A DNA stretch of 64,000 nucleotides from Thaumasiovibrio subtropicus (lineage in GTDB: Bacteria > Pseudomonadota > Gammaproteobacteria > Enterobacterales > Vibrionaceae), in assembly GCF_019703835.1 (NCBI RefSeq), contig NZ_AP023055.1:992001-1056000 (forward strand), given 5' to 3'. Both the position numbers and the translations under genes were made by a program. Positions 1-7,841 of this stretch are shown piece after piece. Positions within the stretch are counted from its first letter, which is position 1, and every line of letters begins with the position of its first letter. The notes beneath the pieces are model-generated. The model worked only from the letters and a program-made list of their open reading frames with translations, made no database searches and was not told the origin of the DNA.

Positions 1-458
1 AGCGGTCTTATTCTTCTAGCTGGGTTCCCGGCATACACGCCTTTCTCGGTGATGTTTTTTGTCACCACACTGCCCGCACCTATCACGGCACCATCACAAA
101 TAGTCACGGCAAGAATGGTGGCGTTGGAGCCGATAGTGACACTATCGCCAATTATAATTCGCCCCCAGTCATCAGGATTTGGATCAGGCTGACCTGACTT
201 GAACATATCATTCGCAAACATGACCCCATGACCAATAAAGCAGTCTTTTCCAATCGTCACAAACTCACAAATGAAGCTATGAGACTGCACTTTTGTACGC
301 TCACCGACTTTCGTATTTTTCTGAATCTCTACAAACGGGCCCACGAACACATCATCTTCGAGTTCACAACCATAAAGGTTGGCTGGCTTTACAACCCTAA
401 CGCGTTTGCCACATTTCACATCTACGATACCGACCTGCAATAGGGTAGGAGAAGTCAT
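1..458 (-). CDS. Hexapeptide-repeat (LbetaH) acyltransferase, C-terminus cut by window edge
   Basis: Read on the minus strand from an ATG at 458, preceded by AAGGACC. The protein shows repeated I-G-x-x-x-x-I/V turns typical of left-handed beta-helix acyl/acetyltransferases (WbbJ/WlbB-like), for example IGKDCFIGHGV and a later block ending in VIGAGSVVTKNI. It closes with the usual GNPARRIR tail, so only a few residues are missing. Enzymes of this fold transfer acetyl or acyl groups to sugars or amino sugars in surface-polysaccharide or nucleotide-sugar pathways. The substrate cannot be read from the sequence, and any operon partner lies outside the window on the left. Confidence 0.85.
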   Translation of the reverse strand, partial: MTSPTLLQVGIVDVKCGKRVRVVKPANLYGCELEDDVFVGPFVEIQKNTKVGERTKVQSHSFICEFVTIGKDCFIGHGVMFANDMFKSGQPDPNPDDWGRIIIGDSVTIGSNATILAVTICDGAVIGAGSVVTKNITEKGVYAGNPARRIRP

Positions 459-499
459 TATCAGGGTCCTTTTGGTTCGCGATTAAATCTGCTTTTCAA

Positions 500-1339
500 T
501 TATCGCACTGATTGAGGCTTTTTGATCGCCGCTAACAACTCAATAAGTTCATTGATAACAAGCTGTGGCTCGTCGTCTTGAATAAAGTGGCCACTTTTTT
601 GCGTCAAGACAGCTTTTCCTCGCGGAAAGGATTCGACCCAATCTTGCTGGAATTGTCCCCATAACTTACGCCCCTCCGCCGTTTCAAAGAGGTTCTGGGG
701 GGATGATGGGACTTTAATCGTTGCGATCAATGTTATTGGTATATCCTGGATCTCAGGAAAACTGAAGGAAGGCTGCTTCTCCCAGATCATATCAACAAAG
801 CACCACTGCGTTGCCGCTAACGCATAGTCGCGACGCTTTGTTTCGGCTATTTCTTTGGGGCCATTAACCGGGTCTATCTGGGTGACTATTTCAACGTCTC
901 TTTCGTTAGCCGGATCGAGCATCAACATCGCAGAAACCCTTTCAGGATGAGTGACCGCAAATTGACGAGCGATAATACCACCCAAGGAGTGAGAGACATA
1001 GATAACAGGTTGGTGGATGTTAAGCAGATTGAGGAGTTGTTTCGCATCAGAGACATAGTGTTTGGCTTGGCGTTGCCCATCACAACGGTCTGAGCTCCCC
1101 TCGCCTACGCGAGAATAGCGCACTGCGGTTATATCAGATGGAAGTTGGTTCCAAACTGCGTTCCAACCTGCCATGCCCGATACAGCGCCAGCCTCGAAAA
1201 AGACGACGACGTCACCTCCTTTTCTTACTTCATACTCCACTGCGCCGCTATCAAGCATCAGTCTGTCTGTGGCATTTACCATACTGCAAATGCCGCACAG
1301 GCACATAAGCATCACAAGTCGCATCATTACGCTTACCAT
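500..1339 (-). CDS. Alpha/beta-hydrolase with signal peptide
   Basis: A 279-residue protein with a hydrophobic N-terminus (about residues 5-23) that looks like a signal peptide, so an exported hydrolase is likely. The nucleophile elbow is SHSLGG, with Ser118 as the presumed nucleophile and Ser in place of the usual first Gly of GxSxG. The general-base His is near residue 251 in KSGHFIQDDEP. The fold is the alpha/beta-hydrolase family (esterase, lipase or C-C hydrolase). The substrate is unknown. ATGs at 1339 and 1327 are both possible starts and neither has a strong ribosome binding site. It is transcribed alone, convergent to nothing recognisable. Confidence 0.8.
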   Translation of the reverse strand: MVSVMMRLVMLMCLCGICSMVNATDRLMLDSGAVEYEVRKGGDVVVFFEAGAVSGMAGWNAVWNQLPSDITAVRYSRVGEGSSDRCDGQRQAKHYVSDAKQLLNLLNIHQPVIYVSHSLGGIIARQFAVTHPERVSAMLMLDPANERDVEIVTQIDPVNGPKEIAETKRRDYALAATQWCFVDMIWEKQPSFSFPEIQDIPITLIATIKVPSSPQNLFETAEGRKLWGQFQQDWVESFPRGKAVLTQKSGHFIQDDEPQLVINELIELLAAIKKPQSVR

Positions 1340-1635
1340 ACGAGCAAATAGTAGGCGACGACGCTATCATTTTCTTCACCAACTGTATGCTCGAAAAATA
1401 ATGAAAAATGCGATTTGAGGCAGCGGTCGATAAGTGCAAATGATTGATGGATAAAAGCAGTCAAAGATGAAACTTGCCGACCTTAACGTGATGACAAAAT
1501 CTCACCATTTTAAGAATTAACACCTAGCAAGCCACATTTTCAGCGTTCTGACACAAATTGACTAGGTTTGTTAGGGCGGTTTCGTTAGGATATCGCGCTG
1601 AATTCAATAAATTTTGTCATCAAGGAAGGATTGAG

Positions 1636-2274
1636 ATGTTCCTGAGAACCGTGACTGATACGTTCACTGCGTTAAACAAATCGAAGAGCAAAATCATCAC
1701 AGCTACCGCGATTCCCTTGCTAATTAGCACATTCATTGGCCTAGTCACAGACCAAAGTGAAAGCGTGTTTGCGATGTTTATCGGTATGTTTGTTACAACA
1801 GCGTTGACAGCAATCATCTCAATACAGGTTCATAAAATACTGATTCTGGGCGAAGACTCAGTACCGACCTACGGCACGATGAAATGGGGGCTAGTGGAAA
1901 GCTGGTACTTTGGACATACACTGCTAATGTATGCCATCTGCTATGGTCTTTATCGCGTTGGGGTTCACTTGGGGCCTTTGGCACTCGTCGCTGCAGTACT
2001 GCTCGCTATTATCGGCGCGCGTGCATTTATGGCATTTCCTGCCATTGCGGTAGGTAAAGGTGTCTCGTTTAAATATGGTGTCGAAGTCACACAAGGCCAC
2101 ACAGTATACATGCTGTTGGTCTCGTTTGTGTTCCCGATCATTGTCTCAATTTCGCTTATTCCGTTGTTATTGTTACCGATTCCCTTTTTAGACTCCCTCT
2201 ATGCCTATGTGATTAGTATTATTTCCGTCGGCATGTTGTCGATCGCTTATCGCATTATCGTTGAAGGTAAATAA
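1636..2274 (+). CDS. Multipass inner-membrane protein of unknown function
   Basis: The start is placed at ATG 1636, directly after an AAGGAAGGA ribosome binding site. The frame is open upstream to a TTG at 1558, but that start lacks a binding site. The 212 residues hold about six hydrophobic segments (roughly 19-38, 45-67, 90-112, 114-136, 155-180 and 188-208) with short loops and no motif I recognise. It is monocistronic and followed at once by a strong terminator. I cannot assign a function. Confidence 0.75.
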   Translation: MFLRTVTDTFTALNKSKSKIITATAIPLLISTFIGLVTDQSESVFAMFIGMFVTTALTAIISIQVHKILILGEDSVPTYGTMKWGLVESWYFGHTLLMYAICYGLYRVGVHLGPLALVAAVLLAIIGARAFMAFPAIAVGKGVSFKYGVEVTQGHTVYMLLVSFVFPIIVSISLIPLLLLPIPFLDSLYAYVISIISVGMLSIAYRIIVEGK

Positions 2275-2280
2275 CGATAA

Positions 2281-2307
2281 ACGCCGCTGATTATCAGCGG
2301 CGTTTTT
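2281..2307 (+). terminator. Rho-independent terminator
   Basis: A perfect 10-bp inverted repeat, ACGCCGCTGA / TCAGCGGCGT, with a 3-base loop and a following run of T. It ends the membrane-protein gene at 1636-2274 and lies just before the convergent yibE/F-like gene. Confidence 0.9.
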
Positions 2308-2339
2308 CATCTATCCCGTTTCATCTAGTCTGACAGACT

Positions 2340-3503
2340 TCAAGGCTGCTCTGTCGCGGTGCTTCCACCGCCATTTCTGTTATCACCATGTCGATGATAA
2401 ACAAAACTCGATATTGCTACCGTCATCGGCACCGTGAGAATCAGCCCTATGCTCCCTGCTAAAGCATGAATCATCGCCAATGCGATAGCGGGAATGTTCA
2501 TAAACTGCATGACGGGCATTTGGAAGCCCCACACCATCATCATGGTCGTTAAAGCACTTCCGACAAACGCGAGTACCAGTGTATTTGTCATCGTGCCCAA
2601 AATATCCCGACCAATACGGACAGTCGCAATGAGTCGTGCTTTCTCATCTTGCTCTGGGTTCGCTTCTCTAAGCTCATGATAAGACGACACCATGGAGATC
2701 GCGACATCCATCACTGCGCCTAGCGCGGAGATCATGATTGCCACAAACAACAACCATCGAATCTGGATTTGAGCCTGCCCACCGAGATAGAGCAAGTCTT
2801 CCCCCTTGTCGAGATAAAGACCATTCAACTGAGCAAACTCACCAAATAGCTGAGCCATCACACCAGCGACAATCACCCCACACAGCGTGCCTAGCATCGC
2901 AACCAACGACTTTCGATTCCATCCCGCGATCAAGAGAAAGTTTACGATGATCTTCAAAGCCATCAGCAACAGCGTGATCCAAACAGGATGACATCCAGCG
3001 AAAATCGCTGGTATCAGCACGCCAACGAGCAACGCAGAAGTAAAATAGAGAGAGATGACGGAGTTTAGCCCTTGGATGCCGGCCAATAAGATAATGAGTA
3101 CAACGACAATGCCAACCATCCAATACACTGCATTGGCGCGGTCGTGATTAAATGGCCAGTACACCACACGTTCACTTTCGCCTCGGATCAGCATAATGAA
3201 GCGATCGCCTTCAGCGACATGGACATTGTGCAGCCGACTCAGGCTATTCTCGACTTCTACCTGCTGCCACGCGTTGTGCTCATCTTGATAACGTACCAAC
3301 AAGCGTTGTCGGCCCGTCAGCGTATTGGGGGCCATAACATCGGGTTGAACTTGCTCGACCAATACTTCATCAACCCAAGCCTTAACAAAAGTCTGATTTG
3401 CATACGCTGTCGGTCGAAAGCCATCGCTAATAATGGGTGATAAGTAGAGTACAAGCGTTGAAACAATAACAATGAACAGGGAAAAAAGTGCGCTCTTTTT
3501 CAT
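2340..3503 (-). CDS. YibE/F-family membrane protein
   Basis: A 387-residue protein. An N-terminal membrane anchor (about 7-25) is followed by a soluble region of roughly 100 residues (LTGRQRLLVRYQD and so on) and then seven or eight hydrophobic segments to the C-terminus. This layout and the conserved membrane region match the YibE/F family, whose biochemical role is not established. The membrane part contains the acidic and small-residue stretch AVMDVAISMVSSYHELREANP. The ATG follows a purine-rich stretch. It is monocistronic and convergent with the gene at 1636. Confidence 0.8.
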   Translation of the reverse strand: MKKSALFSLFIVIVSTLVLYLSPIISDGFRPTAYANQTFVKAWVDEVLVEQVQPDVMAPNTLTGRQRLLVRYQDEHNAWQQVEVENSLSRLHNVHVAEGDRFIMLIRGESERVVYWPFNHDRANAVYWMVGIVVVLIILLAGIQGLNSVISLYFTSALLVGVLIPAIFAGCHPVWITLLLMALKIIVNFLLIAGWNRKSLVAMLGTLCGVIVAGVMAQLFGEFAQLNGLYLDKGEDLLYLGGQAQIQIRWLLFVAIMISALGAVMDVAISMVSSYHELREANPEQDEKARLIATVRIGRDILGTMTNTLVLAFVGSALTTMMMVWGFQMPVMQFMNIPAIALAMIHALAGSIGLILTVPMTVAISSFVYHRHGDNRNGGGSTATEQP

Positions 3504-3533
3504 TCAGTGCGTTCCGAGGAGCTAAAGGCAAGT

Positions 3534-3562
3534 AAAAAAGGTGCCAGAGATTCTCTGGCACC
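3534..3562 (-). terminator. Rho-independent terminator of the nucleotidase gene
   Basis: GGTGCCAGAG / CTCTGGCACC form a 10-bp stem with loop ATT. Six A on the plus strand next to it give a U-run in the minus-strand transcript. It lies about 30 nt beyond the nucleotidase stop codon. Confidence 0.85.
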
Positions 3563-3592
3563 TTCCTATGGCTAAATCAATCCGATCTAAGA

Positions 3593-5887
3593 TTACTGAG
3601 GTTGATTGCTGTAAGCGCACCCCTCATAGAGCGCTTCATTCGTCGCAGTATCGCTATAGTTTGGATTGACGAACCAACTCCCCTCGTCCATCAGATTCAA
3701 TGCACGATGGATAGCAGTACGATCGCCCGCGCCAGAACGCATTACACAAATTTCTTTGTTTTGCAGACGTTCCCATAGTGATTTACCTGCCCCTTCACGA
3801 AGAGTGACAATGTCACCTTTGGTTTGGTGCTGGCCAGTGTTGTCTATGGTCCCAAGCTGAAGGATATGCCAGTTAGGGTGAGTAAAGTCGGCAGCAGCGA
3901 GTTTACCCGCTTTGGCAACATAATCGGTTAACATGTCACGCACTGCGTAGATTGGCTCATTTGACGATTCCCAAATCACATCCGATTCGGTGATCCACCC
4001 CTGCGCTAACAGCGTTGTACCATAGCGATAGTCGTTGATAGCGAGTACGTAATTGGCTTGTGGGTCAAAAGGTGCCCCGGCGATACTCTCAATTTGGACT
4101 CGTTGACCTTCGCTATGCTCGTTTCGGGCTGGCTGGCTCAAATCCACAACATATTCAATATTGCCATCAAAAATGTCATAGTTATAAGCACGGATATCCG
4201 GGTTAAAGGAGACGGTCAGATCGCCTTCTTTGAACTGGTTGAAGTATGCGTAAGACCATTCCATGTAGTCTTTCAATGCCGCACCTTGAATATTAACGGC
4301 AACAAGCTCATTGTCGTACATGTAAAGGTTGGCGCTATCTTTCTTATGGTAATCCTGACCGTGATACAGGTTCGAAGCATCGGAGAACAGCGCAGCCGCA
4401 GACACATCCACCTTCACCGCATTGCCGTCTTTATCACGCGCTTTTTCTTCCACAGTACGAATTTGAATTTGATTGATCACATCAACCAACGGCATATCAT
4501 ACAGTTTCGCGGCATGAATCGTAGTGTAAAGACGCAGACCTTCACTGTTCGCCATGCGATCCTCTAATACGGCTTCATCGGCCGCACCGTTTGCTGAGAA
4601 AGTGAAGTGACCTTCAACATTGCCGATCACTGTGTTCGCATCTGTCTCTGACGCATCGTGAATAGCACGCATCTGCTCTTGGAGCGCTTTGTCCTCTTCC
4701 ACGCCTGCAACAGTGCGGTTCGCAAGGGTTGTATCTTGAATCTGCCAATTGCCATTTTCATCTTTAGCTAATTCAATCTGCGCCTTCGCTAAGGCCCAGC
4801 CCCAGTTACCTGGCTCGATAATCTTCACTTTTTGATGACGATTTTCATGGTTGTAGACACCAGAGATCGCTTTGTCTTCTTGCTGATATTCACCGTTAAC
4901 GGAAATCTCTAGCATTTCCTGAGCGGGATCATCCCCTTTATTTACTTGTTCGATGAAACGAGCGTGCTCATGGCCCATGAAGATGACATCGATCTTATCC
5001 GCCAATGCCGATGCAATTTCATGAACACCACGGCCATGCTCTTTGCGACCATAGTGGAATGCGCCGATGACAACATCAGGTTGGTGCGCTTCAATCACAT
5101 GATCAACGGTTGCCGTAACCGCTTCTAACTCATCTTTAAAATCGAGGTTACGGAAGTTCTCAGGTGATGCCGCTTGCCAGACCTTCACCCAACTTGGTGT
5201 AAGTCCAACCACAGCGACTTTAGCGCCGTTGTAATCATAAAGTTGGAAACCACGTAGGAAAGGAATTTCATCGCCAGATGCATCACATTCTGTTGCGGCT
5301 TGGTCCCAAAGTATATTTGATGAAATGACCGAACCATCAAACGCACGCAAGTTACGATCAATAAACGCGCGCTCAAAATCAAACTCATGGTTACCCGGTA
5401 CCCAAAGGTCATAATTTAAGGCATTCAGCGTTTCAACCACAGGGTGAACGGGATTGTCATTAAACAGTTCTGCTGAGTTACCTTGTACCGTATCGCCAAG
5501 ATCAATCAGCAACATATTCTCATCAGCCGCACGCTCCTCTTTTAAAAGCGAAGCAATTTTGGTGAAGCCTGCATTGTTATCAATCGCATCCAACGCATAA
5601 TCATAGGCGTAAATGCGGCCATGCATATCGCCCGTTGCACCAATCGTGATCGTTTGTTGAGAGAGGTTTTTATCGTTACTTTTTACAATCACTTCAGGCT
5701 GAGAAACAAATGTCTCACACTTAGCGAGTTCAGGCAGTTGCGACGGAACCGGCGCATCTGCTGTTTGGGTTTGTATTGCTGCTTCTTTAGGCTGTTCAAC
5801 AGCTTCTTGTTTTTGATGGTTACAACCTGAAAGAATGGCCAGAACGGCAGCGCTCAGCGCGGAAAGTTTGATGATTTTAGGGTTCAT
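3593..5887 (-). CDS. Lipoprotein bifunctional metallophosphatase / 5'-nucleotidase
   Basis: The start is taken at ATG 5887, giving a 764-residue protein that opens with a lipoprotein signal ending in LSGC (Cys22). The frame stays open to 6055, but that extension has no signal-like sequence. Calcineurin-like phosphoesterase motifs follow in order: GATGDMHG (Asp87, His89), LGDTVQGN, GNHEFDFE, a GAFHYG block and GHEHAR. A C-terminal 5'-nucleotidase domain comes next, with DYRYGT and a GDRTAIHRAL tail. Enzymes of this UshA/CpdB/YfkN type hydrolyse extracellular or periplasmic nucleotides to release phosphate and nucleoside. The lipobox suggests anchoring to the outer membrane. It is monocistronic, with its own terminator and a candidate Pho box far upstream. 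Confidence 0.88.
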   Translation of the reverse strand: MNPKIIKLSALSAAVLAILSGCNHQKQEAVEQPKEAAIQTQTADAPVPSQLPELAKCETFVSQPEVIVKSNDKNLSQQTITIGATGDMHGRIYAYDYALDAIDNNAGFTKIASLLKEERAADENMLLIDLGDTVQGNSAELFNDNPVHPVVETLNALNYDLWVPGNHEFDFERAFIDRNLRAFDGSVISSNILWDQAATECDASGDEIPFLRGFQLYDYNGAKVAVVGLTPSWVKVWQAASPENFRNLDFKDELEAVTATVDHVIEAHQPDVVIGAFHYGRKEHGRGVHEIASALADKIDVIFMGHEHARFIEQVNKGDDPAQEMLEISVNGEYQQEDKAISGVYNHENRHQKVKIIEPGNWGWALAKAQIELAKDENGNWQIQDTTLANRTVAGVEEDKALQEQMRAIHDASETDANTVIGNVEGHFTFSANGAADEAVLEDRMANSEGLRLYTTIHAAKLYDMPLVDVINQIQIRTVEEKARDKDGNAVKVDVSAAALFSDASNLYHGQDYHKKDSANLYMYDNELVAVNIQGAALKDYMEWSYAYFNQFKEGDLTVSFNPDIRAYNYDIFDGNIEYVVDLSQPARNEHSEGQRVQIESIAGAPFDPQANYVLAINDYRYGTTLLAQGWITESDVIWESSNEPIYAVRDMLTDYVAKAGKLAAADFTHPNWHILQLGTIDNTGQHQTKGDIVTLREGAGKSLWERLQNKEICVMRSGAGDRTAIHRALNLMDEGSWFVNPNYSDTATNEALYEGCAYSNQPQ

Positions 5888-6282
5888 ATTTGAGTCCAGT
5901 TTATTGGAAGAAGTGCCCCACTCACCTGCTTTTCGATGTTTAAGATAGCGAGTTGCCTCACACCTTTCGTTGCACTCAAAATCCATTTCATTGATACCGC
6001 TAATGCAACCGCAAGCATTTGAGTTAAATTGCATGCTCAAATATACGCCTATCACTTAGAATAAAAACACCAGACTCAATTCAGCGAGTTTCATTTTGTA
6101 ACGACCGAAATAGGTATCAAGAAAGTGTTGGCAATACGTAATGCACATTTACATTGCCACAAAGAAACCCCAACCCAAAATGCTTACAGCAAATTAATAA
6201 ATACGCATAAAGCAAGGAAAAGCCACCATTTATTTCGTCAAATTACAGAATATTGATACCAAGAATACATACAATGAATTGC

Positions 6283-6307
6283 TTTGATCACATTTGATCG
6301 TATTGAT
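6283..6307 (+). promoter_or_regulatory. Three TTGAT motifs phased at 10 bp
   Basis: TTTGATC at 6283-6289, TTTGATC at 6293-6299 and ATTGAT at 6302-6307 repeat at about one helical turn. They lie about 170 bp before the lipoprotein gene at 6472. The spacing suggests cooperative protein binding, but no regulator can be named. Confidence 0.3.
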
Positions 6308-6328
6308 AATAAAACGCGCCACATTCTA

Positions 6329-6347
6329 TGTGACAGCGCCATGTCAG
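6329..6347 (-). promoter_or_regulatory. Candidate PhoB box (minus orientation)
   Basis: Read on the minus strand this is CTGACATGGCGCTGTCACA: two CTGnCA-type half sites 11 bp apart, as in the E. coli Pho box. The flanking bases are more GC-rich than usual, and a TATTAT -10-like element lies 17 bases on, rather than about 10. It points toward the 5'-nucleotidase gene, which starts 440 bp away. Confidence 0.35.
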
Positions 6348-6471
6348 ATTTTTAGTATAGAGCTCATCAAACACCTCTACGGCGCATACAAGCGCTATTT
6401 CGCGTTGCCAATTTCGAGATATCACTAAGCATTCACGCGCTGGCCATCGCTAAGATTGACAGGAAAACGAG

Positions 6472-7362
6472 ATGAAAAAAGGATTTTTACTGCCAGGGGT
6501 AATTGCGACCTCAGTATTGCTTGCGGGATGTGGCTCTGATGTAAAAGAAGCGCTTGATCCTCGCGACCCTGGCGGTGTCAAAATAGATTTTGATAAACAC
6601 AGTGGTGTTTATCTGAATAATAGCAAAGACAAACTGGTACTCGTCACACCCGATGCACCTCAGTCAGTCATTTATGGTCAAAATGGGCTGCCCGTCTTAG
6701 AGGACGATTTCCTCGCTTTCTTTGATCAGTTTTTTGCTTCCTTTTTTGCCGACTTGGATTGGGGAGAGCCGACCACCAACGTTGAGATCTTGCGAAACGC
6801 AACGCTCGCACCCAGTGACACCACGCGCTTTAACCTCTATACCGGGCGTGAAAATCACTTTGGTGCTGATAACGCCAAGATGACGGCCTTTGACATGGGA
6901 TTCCTTGATGAGTCACTGCAAATTGTCATTGAACTACTTCAACTGATGATGTCATGGACTATCGACATTAACTTTGAGGGTGATAACGCCAACATAGTCG
7001 GCAATATTAATGACATGGCGATACTCGATTCACTCGATCGTATTTCGACACCGTTTTCACTTAACAACGTCGCAGGTGCCTATCAAGTCGATGCATCCAC
7101 TGTCATTACCTTTAGTGCCAATGGCACATTCAACTATTCCGCCACGATAGAGGGTGAGCACTGCACCGTCACGGGCGAACTGCTGAAACAATCCAATACA
7201 ATGACCGCGCAATACACAATGGACACATCACACTGTGCGAACTGGGCCAAATTCGAACACCTTAATGTTGCTAATATCGACTATCAGATAGGTCAAGAAA
7301 CGATCATCTATTGGCTACAATCAAACAGCGATTTTACGCCAGCGGTGATCGTGGGTCGGTAG
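6472..7362 (+). CDS. Predicted lipoprotein, unknown function
   Basis: A 296-residue protein with a clear lipoprotein signal: Lys-rich start, hydrophobic stretch and lipobox LLAGC with Cys20. The start ATG follows GACAGGAAAACG. The mature part is acidic and soluble and has no motif I recognise. It has Phe-rich segments (FLAFFDQFFASFFADL) and two cysteines near the C-terminus (in EHCTVTG and SHCANW) that may form a disulfide. It is monocistronic with a bidirectional terminator. Confidence 0.8.
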   Translation: MKKGFLLPGVIATSVLLAGCGSDVKEALDPRDPGGVKIDFDKHSGVYLNNSKDKLVLVTPDAPQSVIYGQNGLPVLEDDFLAFFDQFFASFFADLDWGEPTTNVEILRNATLAPSDTTRFNLYTGRENHFGADNAKMTAFDMGFLDESLQIVIELLQLMMSWTIDINFEGDNANIVGNINDMAILDSLDRISTPFSLNNVAGAYQVDASTVITFSANGTFNYSATIEGEHCTVTGELLKQSNTMTAQYTMDTSHCANWAKFEHLNVANIDYQIGQETIIYWLQSNSDFTPAVIVGR

Positions 7363-7400
7363 GCAGTCCCGCACTTACTCAGATAATTTATCTCAAATAA

Positions 7401-7429
7401 AAAAAGACGCCGTTATCGAGCGTCTTTTT
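7401..7429. terminator. Bidirectional terminator
   Basis: AAAAAGACGC (7401-7410) pairs with GCGTCTTTTT (7420-7429), giving T-runs on both strands. It serves the convergent genes ending at 7362 and 7446. Confidence 0.88.
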
Positions 7430-7445
7430 CTTATCTGTTTCCCGA

Positions 7446-7637
7446 TTAACTTAAGAAGCCACCGAAAACATAAACAATGTAGTCAAACAGGTCTGGCGAG
7501 AGATGGAAAAAAAGCGCCATGACTAACATACCGACAAAGACGCCGATACCAAGAAACGTCGCGTCACGCTTTGATCTTTGCGAGCCCGATACGTTATCGG
7601 CCGGCAGACTGTATGTAGATTGATTTGGTTTCGCCAT
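7446..7637 (-). CDS. Small single-pass membrane protein
   Basis: 63 residues from ATG 7637, which follows an AGGAGTGAGG ribosome binding site; the frame is open to 7673 but that extension has no binding site. A polar N-terminal half (residues 1-25, with a basic QRSKRD patch) leads into a long hydrophobic C-terminus (about 28-63: FLGIGVFVGMLVMALFF). It is probably an inner-membrane protein with a cytoplasmic N-terminus. No family is recognised. Confidence 0.65.
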   Translation of the reverse strand: MAKPNQSTYSLPADNVSGSQRSKRDATFLGIGVFVGMLVMALFFHLSPDLFDYIVYVFGGFLS

Positions 7638-7841
7638 AGTCCTCACTCCTTTATTGAGCATCATATTCAACACTCAACACTTGGACTTCAATGTCGATGG
7701 GAGATTTATCGACCAATATCACGGCGATACTCAAGGGTTCATAAAAATGTCACACTCAATTCGACCCATGTCACAATATTCTTGTCTTGAATAACGTAAT
7801 TGTGACCTTTGTCATTATTGATCGTGATTGAACTCTCAGAC

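Larger units (their letters stand above)
5888..6471. other. 584-bp divergent intergenic region, AT-rich
   Basis: No convincing ORF. It should carry the promoters of the minus-strand nucleotidase and the plus-strand lipoprotein gene. It contains the Pho-box-like element at 6329-6347 and the phased TTTGATC repeats at 6283-6307, annotated separately. Confidence 0.6.

Noticed and set aside
4058..4567. 169-residue plus-strand ORF
   Set aside because: Lies antisense inside the nucleotidase gene, with no binding site; a frame shadow.
7748..7815. Cluster of TGTCACA/TGTGAC motifs upstream of the small membrane gene
   Set aside because: Half sites are not spaced as CRP sites (TGTGA-N6-TCACA); no consistent arrangement was found.
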